Assembly: GCA_030268105.1 (NCBI GenBank)
Contig: BSDZ01000016.1
Location: forward strand, 2,239,501 to 2,303,500
Length of the DNA: 64,000 bases
Direction: 5' to 3'
Source: Volvox africanus
Lineage: Eukaryota; Chlorophyta; Chlorophyceae; Chlamydomonadales; Volvocaceae
The number at the start of each line of letters is the position of its first letter. Position 1 is the stretch's first letter. Of this stretch, positions 47,552 through 60,771 are shown piece after piece. The notes under the pieces were generated by a model. It had not been told where the DNA came from, searched no databases, and worked only from the letters and a program-made list of their open reading frames with translations. A program made the translations under genes and the position numbers.

Positions 47552-50500
47552 ATGGCGGCTCAACTCGTTTGGATTGTAGTCATCCTTGCAGCATTTTCAT
47601 GGTGAGACCATGCATGCGCTGTTGCTGTCTGTGTGTGACTACTACTGACACGATTACGGCGAATTGTTGTTTCATAATTCAAATGAAACGTTCACACTTT
47701 TAGCAGATGGCTCATCTGCACGTTTCTAGCCTTACTTATGTTATTTGTTATCTAATTCTTTCACCCCATGTCATAGCAATTTGTATCGTATAACATGGAT
47801 GGCACGGTCGTCGGGTTTCTCAGCGGATGTTTTCTTGTTGCGTTGCCCTTGCATCCGAGCTTGTATGATTTTGCATGGTATAATTACCGGTATAATTACC
47901 GATTTTTCTGTAGACCTGGTTTAGTTGGTCCGTTTCCCTTGCCGTGCTCGCTGTTGACAACGACCTGCAACATCGATGTTGACACACGCACTTGCAGGAC
48001 ACCGAGGGCGCGCGCGCAAGTTCCTGGGGATCTTCAGGCATCATCACTCCAGATTGGTAGAATCACGTACTTCCCTTATTTTGATTGCGTGCGGGCCGCG
48101 TCTTCCTTCAGCTTAGCTCCGGAGGTGACATCCATGGGCGGCCAGCAGTATTGCTTCACCATCATCGCTAACAACTGCACCCGCAATCAATGTTGTAACA
48201 GAGATTTGAAGAAAATCGAGGTGAGCACACAGGGCTGACAGCTGGCTGCTGCTGAGTTACTAGCTAGCTTACTATTCATGGCATTATTCGTTGTGCGCAA
48301 TCAGTTGGGCCGTCAAGTAAGGGCTAAATAAAGGGGGTCAATTTACTTACTCCAAAATTGAGCAGCTTCGGACGCAGACCTTAACTGCTTTGAGGTATAC
48401 ATTCGTGAAACCGCATGTTGTTTATTGGATAGTGCATCAATGCACATGTATGCATGTAACCGCGCGCACAAATTGTGATGTAAGGTTTGCAGATAGAAGA
48501 ATGTTTAAAGTGTGTTGGACGTTCTGGGTTGTTAAGTTGCGTCTTGGGTCCACTACTGCCGTTTGCGGTTTCTACGCCTTCTGTCGCTCGCTCGGTCCCT
48601 CATCAAGCAAATTAAAGCTCGACGCTACTTCCTCCTGTGATTTATTACTGCAGTTCAACGTCTATAGCGAATGCGTTGTGATCGGCGCGGAGGTGAAGGC
48701 TACTATCAACGGTGTTCCTACCAAGGTTGGGCCTTTCTTCGACGAGCCGTACGACGGACCAAATGGAAGTGCCGTGTTGCGCGTGACCCAGCTGGGCCTG
48801 AACATGTCGAGCAACGGAACCAAGATCTGCCTCACCCTCACAGCCAACCGATATGGGCGTGGCTGTACAACCCTTGAGCAGCTGTGCATTCCGCCGAATG
48901 GCATGGCCCCCGGATCTTGCCTAACCGCAATGTTTGACTCAACTCTGGACTGTTGCCCGATCTCCCGAACTGGGACCAACCTGAAGCTGCCGCAACCGCC
49001 CTCTCCAAGTCCTCTTGCACCCAGCCCGTCCTCTCCCTCACCGCCGTCACCCTCACCGCCTTCTCCCTCACCACCCTCCCCTTCACCACCATCACCTGCG
49101 CCACCATCCCCTTCCCCTCCCTCTCCGTCACCACCATCGCCTGTGCCACCCTCCCCATCCCCGCCCTCTCCCTCGCCACCCTCCCCTTCACCACCATCAC
49201 CTGCGCCACCATCCCCTTCTCCTCCCTCTCCGTCACCACCATCGCCTGTGCCACCCTCCCCATCCCCGCCCTCTCCCTCACCACCGTCCCCGTCGCCACC
49301 ATCACCCGCGCCACCGTCCCCTTTACCGCCCTCTCCGTTTCCACCATCGCCTGTGCCACCCTCCCCATCCCCGCCCTCTCCCTCGCCACCATCGCCTGTG
49401 CCACCATCCCCTTTTCCGCCCTCTCCGTTACCACCATCACCCGCGCCACCGTCCCCTTCACCACCATCCCCTTCGCCTCCCTCTCCTTCACCTCCTTCTC
49501 CTGAGCCACCGTCCCCTTTACCTCCCTCTCCCAACCCACCGTCCCCTCTGCCGCCGTCTCCATCACCTCCATCGCCCGCACCACCATCCCCTTCGCCTCC
49601 CTCTCCTTCACCGCCATCTCCTGCTCCACCGTCCCCTCTGCCACCGTCTCCTTCACCTCCATCTCCTGCTCCACCGTCCCCTCTGCCACCGTCTCCTTCA
49701 CCTCCATCGCCTGCACCACCGTCCCCTTCGCCTCCCTCTCCTTCACCGCCATCTCCTGCTCCACCGTCCCCTTCGCCTCCCTCTCCTTCACCGCCATCGC
49801 CCGCACCGCCGTCCCCTGCGCCTCCCTCTCCTTCACCTCCTTCTCCTGAGCCACCGTCCCCTTTACCTCCCTCTCCCAACCCACCGTCCCCTCTTCCGCC
49901 GTCTCCTTCACCTCCCTCCCCTTCACCGCCATCTCCTGCTCCACCGTCTCCTCTGCCGCCCTCTCCTTCACCTCCCTCTCCTGAGCCACCGTCCCCTTTA
50001 CCTCCCTCTCCCACTCCACCGTCCCCTCTGCCACCGTCTCCTTCACCTCCATCGCCCGCACCACCATCCCCTGTGCCTCCCTCCCCTTTACCTCCTTCCC
50101 CTGCTCCACCATCCCCTCTGCCGCCCTCTCCTTCACCTCCTTCTCCTGAGCCACCGTCCCCTTTACCTCCCTCTCCCACTCCACCGTCCCCCCTGCCGCC
50201 GTCTCCTTCACCTCCCTCCCCTTCACCGCCATCTCCTGCTCCACCGTCTCCTCTGCCGCCGTCGCCTTCCCCTCCCTCTCCTAAGCCTCCCTCCCCTTCA
50301 CCTCCTTCCCCTGCACCACCGTCCCCTCTGCCGCCGTCTCCTTCACCTCCATCGCCGGCACCACCGTCCCCTTATCCTCCCTCTCCTTCACCTCCTTCCC
50401 CTGCTCCACCGTCACCTCTCCCGCCGTCTCCATCACCTCCATCGCCTACACCACCGTCGCCTTCACCTCCTTCCCCTGCTCCACCGTTGCCTTCGCCTCC

Positions 50501-52805
50501 CTCCCCTTCACCTCCCTACCCTGCTCCACCGTCCCCTTCACCTCCCTACCCTGCTCCACCGTCCCCTTCACCTCCCTCTCCTTCTCCACCGTCCCCTCTC
50601 CCACCGTCTCCTTCGCCTCCCTCCCCTTCACCACCATCTCCTGCTCCACCGTCCCCTCTGCCGCCGTCTCCATCACCTCCATCGCCCGCACCACCGTCCC
50701 CTTCGCCTCCCTCTCCTTCGCCACCATCACCAGCGCCACCTTCGTCGTCTCCACCCTCTCCCTTCCCACCATCGTCCAGCTCGCCACCTTTTTCCCCTCC
50801 TCCTTCTCCATTAAATACTCCAAATTCCTCGTGTGCAATGTGCATAGATGTATTAGTTGATGTTGCCCACATCTTCCCGCCATACCAGTTTGATGCGGCA
50901 ACGTGTGATCGTATTCAGAAGCGTATTTCATTCGACATTAATGAACAGGTCATTGCTCAGGGCCTTACACCGTTGGTGCAAAATTTTTCGGTTGACCCCA
51001 GCAAATGTAGCCTCAACAAGGTCAGCATATGTGGGACCTTCGCCTCAGAGGGCGACGCTGCCAAGTTGGAAAGCTGGGCACAAGTCCAAGCGGAGCAGTT
51101 TTGGATCTTTGCAGCTTCAGATGTTTGTCAACCTACGATGTATGGCTACACGTTCCAGATCACGACCGACGCCTGCTTGGCCATTTCCGAAGCTCGGACA
51201 TGCACTCCCGGGCCCAGCGACTTTCCATTCTGCAAGTAAGGAGGGCTTGTAATGATAAACTTATCTTGACACGGGTGTTGATTAGGGTTTGACAAACAAG
51301 CCATGGGGAAAAGTTGATTCATGTCCTGGACTATGTGGGTCTGTCCATCCTCATGCACTACATAGTGCAGCAGTATACTGCTGTGGCTACGTGGTCGTTA
51401 TTGTTTGGAAGGCATTGACTAGCTATGATAGTTTCTTGGGCGCCATGATGAAGCACGTTTGCTTGCTTCTTCTTACTGCCTGCTGTTCCCTGACCCGACA
51501 TGCAGCTGCCCAAGGAACCGGTATGCAACCCCTTTCTTCGTTGATCCAACGGCCTCCGTTGAAAACGGCCGTACAAATGATACGGTTCAGTACTGCTTCA
51601 CCATAGGCATCCTCCCGCAAGAGTTTCTCCTGCCGGTAGGTGTTAACGTATGTATGTATGAAGTACGCAGTTCCAACGACATGAACGTGTCTTCACGTCA
51701 ATTGTCAACGCTGCATACTTTGTGCCACTTCGCTTGCTTACAGGGTCGCTGCAACACGAGCGGCACGTTATTTAAGGCCGAGATCTGGGCTAGTAAGTTG
51801 GAGCTGATGCAAGTTTCGTATTAGAGCATTCATAGTGCAAATGTGCTGCCGGTGGCATGTAATACATTTACACTGTATGTGTTTCGTCGTTTCAGGATTT
51901 GCATGTTACAATCGCCCAATCGCTTGTGCGCCTGCAGATGAGGCCAGACGGGGAAAGCTGCGGGGAATTCGCCTGACAACATCTGATGGCAGAACCAAGT
52001 GGGTGGCTCCTTCATGGGGCGCCAAGGGCTCAAACACTGCTAAAGGTGCGCAAGCATGCAGTTTTATTTGCAGTCCACTACATACCAGTCCATAAGTCTG
52101 CCGCAGAGTGAATGACTAGTCAAAATTAGGGTGGGAACTGGAACTGGAACTGCCACCCACCAGGGCATCCTCCTTGGTCGTATATACATGTATATTTATA
52201 TTTATATATATATATACGTTACCCCATCAGCTGGTACTCACGGCATGGGCGACATCCAACTTTATACGCAGTTTCTAATATCAAATGGAACAAGGCCACT
52301 GCCGATGGTGCAAAGATATGTCTGGAGCTGAAAAGCGACATCAGCTTGAGACAGTTCTGTCTGGACAATGGAATCTGGTGAGTCCTTGATTGTGCCGTAC
52401 ATGCACGACTACTACAGCCTGCCTAGAATAATGCTACAAGCTTGCTTGCATGTTTGCCTTCGTTCCTTGCTATCTGCACCATGGCCTCCGTCTGCCTTCT
52501 TTCGAGGTGTGCATATTACCAATCAACAAACCACGCCCATGCATGGGGCACAATAACCTGTTGTATCTCTGTATTTACATCCGCCAAACGCTTTAGGTAC
52601 CGAATGGGATGATGTTCAGTTTCCTGATCATCCTGGACATTAGCCTTAGGTAGGCCAGGATACCACATAACCCCCCTCCATGATCCCCTCCTTTGCCCCG
52701 CCCCCTGTTCGCTTGAATTCAAACGCGTACAGTTACGTTTCCCTGTTCAATGCCGCCTCATCAAAGGCCTGCTGCCCAACATATCAATCAACGGTACCTG
52801 TCTGA
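47552..52805 (+). CDS. Pherophorin, extracellular-matrix hydroxyproline-rich glycoprotein (copy 1)
   Basis: Eight exons (47552-47601, 47998-48220, 48654-51235, 51515-51635, 51744-51792, 51896-52045, 52272-52377, 52733-52805) join in phase to 1,117 residues. The N-terminus is a signal peptide ([17 protein letters not shown], cleavage likely near RARAQ) interrupted by the first intron. Pherophorin domain 1 (about residues 35-200) has [46 protein letters not shown] and CTTLEQLC. A Ser-Pro rod follows at about residues 204-813, mostly [13 protein letters not shown] repeats expected to be hydroxylated and glycosylated. Domain 2 has [46 protein letters not shown] and a final CCPTY. Family members build the volvocine extracellular matrix and several respond to the sexual inducer or wounding; which applies here is unknown. 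The last exon crosses the unit boundary at 52776. Confidence 0.93.
48990..50820 (+). repeat. Ser-Pro rod-coding minisatellite of pherophorin copy 1
   Basis: About 1.8 kb of C/T-rich coding repeats encodes the rod, with PPSP as the basic unit and variable fifth residues (S, A, L, E, V, N, T, K, Y). Long frames on the other strand and in the other forward frames come from this composition only. Confidence 0.93.
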
Positions 52806-55800
52806 CCTACCGTACGTAGCTGTCGTGCGTGATTATCGTACTATATCTGTTCACAATATATATGTCCCTTGGCATAAGGATGGAATATGTCACAGAGGAT
52901 GGCCGGGGGTACTGCAGTATTTCAGTCGGTGCGCGCTTACATTCTGCTGCTTCTGTCTGTTAACTTGGCATTGATGTATTGCAGCGGGATTCGTATATGC
53001 GTCAGAATATATATGTTATATATATATATATATATATATATCCATTAATGAGTGGCCTAGGGGGGCACGTGTGTCCCAGGTTGTGTTTAATGTCAGTCTA
53101 TGTTGTATGGCAGCATTGAGTAATATGGGGCAGGAATGAGAACTCGACACTGTTTTGAGGGCTACACCCCTTGGGCATTCACCTTCATCCTCTATCTGGA
53201 CGTGGTCTCGCATGTGTGTGGCAACTGTGTGTCGAGGAAAACCTTGCTGATGTGCAGTGCGTTTGTCGCTGCATGGAAGTAGGATTTTCCTGCCAAGGCA
53301 ATATTTCTGCTGGCGAACTGCACACGCATGATAGATGCACTTCATGCGTATTGGCCCGTCGGAGTCGGAGTCGAAATACAGCGAGGGTGTTCGCCTGCTG
53401 GGGCTGGGTATCTGTCCTCGCCACCAAAGACAGCGTACCTCGGGTAGCTAGGCTAGGGTCGCGTTAGAGACTGTCTAATGATAAGTGTGATGAACACAGC
53501 ATTGCAGTGTGCAGGTATAGGCAGCAGGTTACTAGCGCATGGGGATGGAATGCAGGTTTCCCATGCAGGTAGTACAGTTTCTCCACAGCATGCAGGTTAC
53601 CATGGCTTCCTCAAATCGTATGCAATTGGCAGCGTATTATTGTTCGGGATCGTATAGGGTTATGCCGAGGACCGCTAGTGTATTTTATTACTATGCGGTG
53701 ATGAACACTGATTGAGGTGGCAGCAGCAGTGAGGCAAGGTGTTGTTTTTTTGCGAGTTGGGCACATTGCCCTAGCTATGTATGCCTATTGGTTGATATGT
53801 GTGCATGTGGAATGCATGTAATTATCTCTGGAATACAGGAAGATGAGAATGAGCATGCCAACCGCCTGTACGACCATCACCTGTCCATCCCTGATGCGAA
53901 TAGAAGGGTAACGGTTTCCGGACACCACATACCAGCCACCAGACATCGGCAAACGCATATTTACAGTTTCGGGAAGGGGCCCATTTATGTCATTTTCCAG
54001 CAGCAGCAGACATGCAGATACAATGCGTTTTTCCATCTCCTTCATGTGTCCTCTTTCTGTTTCCATATAAACAGTTGCTTTTGGGTGTCTGCGTGGTTCT
54101 CATCCGACCCTCGCTCATCACGGATTACATAGTCTGATATCTCGTACAAACCGAAGCATTTGCCGATGTCTGCTACGGATGAAGCGCGAAAGTTCAGGGT
54201 AACACGAAAGAAACTATGAACTTGAACGGCTAAATGATGACATGTCATTTTACTTCAGAACCAGAAATTCCGAATTTTCGGTTACGACTAAGTGACCGTA
54301 AGTTCCTGTCCCAACCTGACCTCACAATGTCACTCCATGCATACGATGAACGCCAAAAACCTTACAACTCACACAAGTCGTTATTACGATATCCGGGAAG
54401 GGACTTAGGCAGACAGAGCAATACGAGTGAATCACGCCCTCACCAGACCATGAACTCTGTCCCGAAAGCCTTTACCTGGCAGGTTGTACCCGTACGGCAT
54501 GCTCGGAAAGCCGCTAGCGCCGTAATATTACCCAACTACCACGCTATGTCACCGCCTAAGTCAACGTGAAGTAACGTATGTGCTTGTGGATCATTTGTGC
54601 TGATTTGGGTCAGCGCGTGTGGCATGAGATGGGATGTCACTAGCACCGATCCACATCATATGTCAATCATTTGTCCAATTGGTGTAATGTATAGATCTCT
54701 CCGAGAGTATTAGTTTCATGCTTATCTAAGGCTCAAGATTTGCATACGGAGTAAGGTTTCGCGGAGGTCCTCCAAAACCTCACAGGCCCGGACCGACCAA
54801 CCGTTGTTTGCCATACAGAAACCTTTGTCCGTTCCCTACCGAAAATTTTGTCCGGTCACTGAAGCCCATGCGAAAAATCGCAATATTTTTATTGATCTCA
54901 TGAAAAAGTATCGTTTGGGGGATATGGTCATACCTCTCGCACTTCCTACCCCCCCTGCCTGACCTCACAGAAAAAACCTGCCGCCCTGAACGTAGGACCC
55001 CTTCCATGCATTTTTTGTGTTCCAGCCCGATCCACACAGGACAACCACCTGACTGGTGTTCCCAACCTGTTAAGTCTATCGAGGTTCGCTCCAACCGTTC
55101 TAGCTCTTCTTCTGACGAGATGGTGGGGGAGGAACGGAATGCGAGGGCTGTGCCATGTTGCTCAAATCTTAGAGGTCTCGGCATGGCCTGCACGCAACCC
55201 CCTCATTTACTACGGGCCAGTCGATAACATGCAGGTTGAGCACACATAAATATTTATAGATAACTCCAGGTAAGACGCGTAGAAAGATAGCAAGACCGAA
55301 CAACCCCCCGCTCTGTCGTGCGTACGGCAGAGGTAATGGTAATAGGTCGTCCTGTAAGGCCCGCGGATTTCCTGGGATTCCTCACCTATAAGGACCCGAC
55401 CGACAACTATTTTGGGACAAATCATCGCACTCGGGCTGCAGGAGGATGCTTCACGGGTGCTTCGGGCAGCGGCCGCTAAACAATCACGGCCGTGGCGGGG
55501 GTTTGGCAGCGGCGAACATGGCGGCTCAACTCGTTTGGATTGTAGTCATCCTTGCAGCATTTTCATGGTGAGACCATGCATGCGCTGTTGCTGTCTGTGT
55601 GTGACTACTACTGACACGATTACGGCGAATTGTTGTTTCATAATTCAAATGAAACGTTCACACTTTTAGCAGATGGCTCATCTGCACGTTTCTAGCCTTA
55701 CTTATGTTATTTGTTATCTAATTCTTTCACCCCATGTCATAGCAATTTGTATCGTATAACATGGATGGCACGGTCGTCGGGTTTCTCAGCGGATGTTTTC

Positions 55801-58800
55801 TTGTTGCGTTGCCCTTGCATCCGAGCTTGTATGATTTTGCATGGTATAATTACCGGTATAATTACCGATTTTTCTGTAGACCTGGTTTAGTTGGTCCGTT
55901 TCCCTTGCCGTGCTCGCTGTTGACAACGACCTGCAACATCGATGTTGACACACGCACTTGCAGGACACCGAGGGCGCGCGCGCAAGTTCCTGGGGATCTT
56001 CAGGCATCATCACTCCAGATTGGTAGAATCACGTACTTCCCTTATTTTGATTGCGTGCGGGCCGCGTCTTCCTTCAGCTTAGCTCCGGAGGTGACATCCA
56101 TGGGCGGCCAGCAGTATTGCTTCACCATCATCGCTAACAACTGCACCCGCAATCAATGTTGTAACAGAGATTTGAAGAAAATCGAGGTGAGCACACAGGG
56201 CTGACAGCTGGCTGCTGCTGAGTTACTAGCTAGCTTACTATTCATGGCATTATTCGTTGTGCGCAATCAGTTGGGCCGTCAAGTAAGGGCTAAATAAAGG
56301 GGGTCAATTTACTTACTCCAAAATTGAGCAGCTTCGGACGCAGACCTTAACTGCTTTGAGGTATACATTCGTGAAACCGCATGTTGTTTATTGGATAGTG
56401 CATCAATGCACATGTATGCATGTAACCGCGCGCACAAATTGTGATGTAAGGTTTGCAGATAGAAGAATGTTTAAAGTGTGTTGGACGTTCTGGGTTGTTA
56501 AGTTGCGTCTTGGGTCCACTACTGCCGTTTGCGGTTTCTACGCCTTCTGTCGCTCGCTCGGTCCCTCATCAAGCAAATTAAAGCTCGACGCTACTTCCTC
56601 CTGTGATTTATTACTGCAGTTCAACGTCTATAGCGAATGCGTTGTGATCGGCGCGGAGGTGAAGGCTACTATCAACGGTGTTCCTACCAAGGTTGGGCCT
56701 TTCTTCGACGAGCCGTACGACGGACCAAATGGAAGTGCCGTGTTGCGCGTGACCCAGCTGGGCCTGAACATGTCGAGCAACGGAACCAAGATCTGCCTCA
56801 CCCTCACAGCCAACCGATATGGGCGTGGCTGTACAACCCTTGAGCAGCTGTGCATTCCGCCGAATGGCATGGCCCCCGGATCTTGCCTAACCGCAATGTT
56901 TGACTCAACTCTGGACTGTTGCCCGATCTCCCGAACTGGGACCAACCTGAAGCTGCCGCAACCGCCCTCTCCAAGTCCTCTTGCACCCAGCCCGTCCTCT
57001 CCCTCACCGCCGTCACCCTCACCGCCTTCTCCCTCACCACCCTCCCCTTCACCACCATCACCTGCGCCACCATCCCCTTCCCCTCCCTCTCCGTCACCAC
57101 CATCGCCTGTGCCACCCTCCCCATCCCCGCCCTCTCCCTCGCCACCCTCCCCTTCACCACCATCACCTGCGCCACCATCCCCTTCTCCTCCCTCTCCGTC
57201 ACCACCATCGCCTGTGCCACCCTCCCCATCCCCGCCCTCTCCCTCACCACCGTCCCCGTCGCCACCATCACCCGCGCCACCGTCCCCTTTACCGCCCTCT
57301 CCGTTTCCACCATCGCCTGTGCCACCCTCCCCATCCCCGCCCTCTCCCTCGCCACCATCGCCTGTGCCACCATCCCCTTTTCCGCCCTCTCCGTTACCAC
57401 CATCACCCGCGCCACCGTCCCCTTCACCACCATCCCCTTCGCCTCCCTCTCCTTCACCTCCTTCTCCTGAGCCACCGTCCCCTTTACCTCCCTCTCCCAA
57501 CCCACCGTCCCCTCTGCCGCCGTCTCCATCACCTCCATCGCCCGCACCACCATCCCCTTCGCCTCCCTCTCCTTCACCGCCATCTCCTGCTCCACCGTCC
57601 CCTCTGCCACCGTCTCCTTCACCTCCATCTCCTGCTCCACCGTCCCCTCTGCCACCGTCTCCTTCACCTCCATCGCCTGCACCACCGTCCCCTTCGCCTC
57701 CCTCTCCTTCACCGCCATCTCCTGCTCCACCGTCCCCTTCGCCTCCCTCTCCTTCACCGCCATCGCCCGCACCGCCGTCCCCTGCGCCTCCCTCTCCTTC
57801 ACCTCCTTCTCCTGAGCCACCGTCCCCTTTACCTCCCTCTCCCAACCCACCGTCCCCTCTTCCGCCGTCTCCTTCACCTCCCTCCCCTTCACCGCCATCT
57901 CCTGCTCCACCGTCTCCTCTGCCGCCCTCTCCTTCACCTCCCTCTCCTGAGCCACCGTCCCCTTTACCTCCCTCTCCCACTCCACCGTCCCCTCTGCCAC
58001 CGTCTCCTTCACCTCCATCGCCCGCACCACCATCCCCTGTGCCTCCCTCCCCTTTACCTCCTTCCCCTGCTCCACCATCCCCTCTGCCGCCCTCTCCTTC
58101 ACCTCCTTCTCCTGAGCCACCGTCCCCTTTACCTCCCTCTCCCACTCCACCGTCCCCCCTGCCGCCGTCTCCTTCACCTCCCTCCCCTTCACCGCCATCT
58201 CCTGCTCCACCGTCTCCTCTGCCGCCGTCGCCTTCCCCTCCCTCTCCTAAGCCTCCCTCCCCTTCACCTCCTTCCCCTGCACCACCGTCCCCTCTGCCGC
58301 CGTCTCCTTCACCTCCATCGCCGGCACCACCGTCCCCTTATCCTCCCTCTCCTTCACCTCCTTCCCCTGCTCCACCGTCACCTCTCCCGCCGTCTCCATC
58401 ACCTCCATCGCCTACACCACCGTCGCCTTCACCTCCTTCCCCTGCTCCACCGTTGCCTTCGCCTCCCTCCCCTTCACCTCCCTACCCTGCTCCACCGTCC
58501 CCTTCACCTCCCTACCCTGCTCCACCGTCCCCTTCACCTCCCTCTCCTTCTCCACCGTCCCCTCTCCCACCGTCTCCTTCGCCTCCCTCCCCTTCACCAC
58601 CATCTCCTGCTCCACCGTCCCCTCTGCCGCCGTCTCCATCACCTCCATCGCCCGCACCACCGTCCCCTTCGCCTCCCTCTCCTTCGCCACCATCACCAGC
58701 GCCACCTTCGTCGTCTCCACCCTCTCCCTTCCCACCATCGTCCAGCTCGCCACCTTTTTCCCCTCCTCCTTCTCCATTAAATACTCCAAATTCCTCGTGT

Positions 58801-60741
58801 GCAATGTGCATAGATGTATTAGTTGATGTTGCCCACATCTTCCCGCCATACCAGTTTGATGCGGCAACGTGTGATCGTATTCAGAAGCGTATTTCATTCG
58901 ACATTAATGAACAGGTCATTGCTCAGGGCCTTACACCGTTGGTGCAAAATTTTTCGGTTGACCCCAGCAAATGTAGCCTCAACAAGGTCAGCATATGTGG
59001 GACCTTCGCCTCAGAGGGCGACGCTGCCAAGTTGGAAAGCTGGGCACAAGTCCAAGCGGAGCAGTTTTGGATCTTTGCAGCTTCAGATGTTTGTCAACCT
59101 ACGATGTATGGCTACACGTTCCAGATCACGACCGACGCCTGCTTGGCCATTTCCGAAGCTCGGACATGCACTCCCGGGCCCAGCGACTTTCCATTCTGCA
59201 AGTAAGGAGGGCTTGTAATGATAAACTTATCTTGACACGGGTGTTGATTAGGGTTTGACAAACAAGCCATGGGGAAAAGTTGATTCATGTCCTGGACTAT
59301 GTGGGTCTGTCCATCCTCATGCACTACATAGTGCAGCAGTATACTGCTGTGGCTACGTGGTCGTTATTGTTTGGAAGGCGTTGACTAGCTATGATAGTTT
59401 CTTGGGCGCCATGATGAAGCACGTTTGCTTGCTTCTTCTTACTGCCTGCTGTTCCCTGACCCGACATGCAGCTGCCCAAGGAACCGGTATGCAACCCCTT
59501 TCTTCGTTGATCCAACGGCCTCCGTTGAAAACGGCCGTACAAATGATACGGTTCAGTACTGCTTCACCATAGGCATCCTCCCGCAAGAGTTTCTCCTGCC
59601 GGTAGGTGTTAACGTATGTATGTATGAAGTACGCAGTTCCAACGACATGAACGTGTCTTCACGTCAATTGTCAACGCTGCATACTTTGTGCCACTTCGCT
59701 TGCTTACAGGGTCGCTGCAACACGAGCGGCACGTTATTTAAGGCCGAGATCTGGGCTAGTAAGTTGGAGCTGATGCAAGTTTCGTATTAGAGCATTCATA
59801 GTGCAAATGTGCTGCCGGTGGCATGTAATACATTTACACTGTATGTGTTTCGTCGTTTCAGGATTTGCATGTTACAATCGCCCAATCGCTTGTGCGCCTG
59901 CAGATGAGGCCAGACGGGGAAAGCTGCGGGGAATTCGCCTGACAACATCTGATGGCAGAACCAAGTGGGTGGCTCCTTCATGGGGCGCCAAGGGCTCAAA
60001 CACTGCTAAAGGTGCGCAAGCATGCAGTTTTATTTGCAGTCCACTACATACCAGTCCATAAGTCTGCCGCAGAGTGAATGACTAGTCAAAATTAGGGTGG
60101 GAACTGGAACTGGAACTGCCACCCACCAGGGCATCCTCCTTGGTCGTATATACATGTATATTTATATTTATATATATATATACGTTACCCCATCAGCTGG
60201 TACTCACGGCATGGGCGACATCCAACTTTATACGCAGTTTCTAATATCAAATGGAACAAGGCCACTGCCGATGGTGCAAAGATATGTCTGGAGCTGAAAA
60301 GCGACATCAGCTTGAGACAGTTCTGTCTGGACAATGGAATCTGGTGAGTCCTTGATTGTGCCGTACATGCACGACTACTACAGCCTGCCTAGAATAATGC
60401 TACAAGCTTGCTTGCATGTTTGCCTTCGTTCCTTGCTATCTGCACCATGGCCTCCGTCTGCCTTCTTTCGAGGTGTGCATATTACCAATCAACAAACCAC
60501 GCCCATGCATGGGGCACAATAACCTGTTGTATCTCTGTATTTACATCCGCCAAACGCTTTAGGTACCGAATGGGATGATGTTCAGTTTCCTGATCATCCT
60601 GGACATTAGCCTTAGGTAGGCCAGGATACCACATAACCCCCCTCCATGATCCCCTCCTTTGCCCCGCCCCCTGTTCGCTTGAATTCAAACGCGTACAGTT
60701 ACGTTTCCCTGTTCAATGCCGCCTCATCAAAGGCCTGCTGC
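52776..60741 (+). repeat. Tandem unit 2 of the pherophorin array (7,966 bp)
   Basis: Matches unit 1 base for base apart from the TA tract and a handful of substitutions, for example at 53153, 54563, 55008 and 59378 (paired with 45187, 46597, 47042 and 51412). Confidence 0.95.
52806..55517. other. Spacer: pherophorin 3' UTR and promoter region, unit 2
   Basis: Same content as the unit 1 spacer. TGTAA at 53817-53821 implies a ~1-kb 3' UTR for copy 1, since no earlier TGTAA was seen. The 38-bp repeat lies near 54493-54530. Confidence 0.55.
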
Positions 60742-60771
60742 CCAACATATCAATCAACGGTACCTGTCTGA
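55518..60771 (+). CDS. Pherophorin (copy 2)
   Basis: Every exon of copy 1 recurs 7,966 bp downstream (55518-55567, 55964-56186, 56620-59201, 59481-59601, 59710-59758, 59862-60011, 60238-60343, 60699-60771). No coding difference was noticed, including the whole Ser-Pro rod at 56956-58786. The substitution noticed at 59378 is in an intron. Both copies have intact signal peptides, cysteines and splice sites, so both look functional. The promoter spacer is also duplicated, which predicts equal regulation. A candidate TGTAA lies at 61785-61789. Confidence 0.93.

Larger units (their letters stand above)
44774..52775 (+). repeat. Tandem unit 1 of the pherophorin array (8,002 bp)
   Basis: Unit limits are set by the left breakpoint; the same phase recurs at 52776 and 60742. 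Unit 1 is 36 bp longer than unit 2, explained by a longer TA tract (45018-45075). Sequence is otherwise almost identical. Confidence 0.95.

Noticed and set aside
48662..50814. Long open frames across the pherophorin rod on the minus strand (505 and 468 codons) and in other plus frames, repeated in unit 2
   Set aside because: They arise from the C/T-rich Pro-Ser repeat; the true frame has a signal peptide, cysteine domains and consistent splicing.
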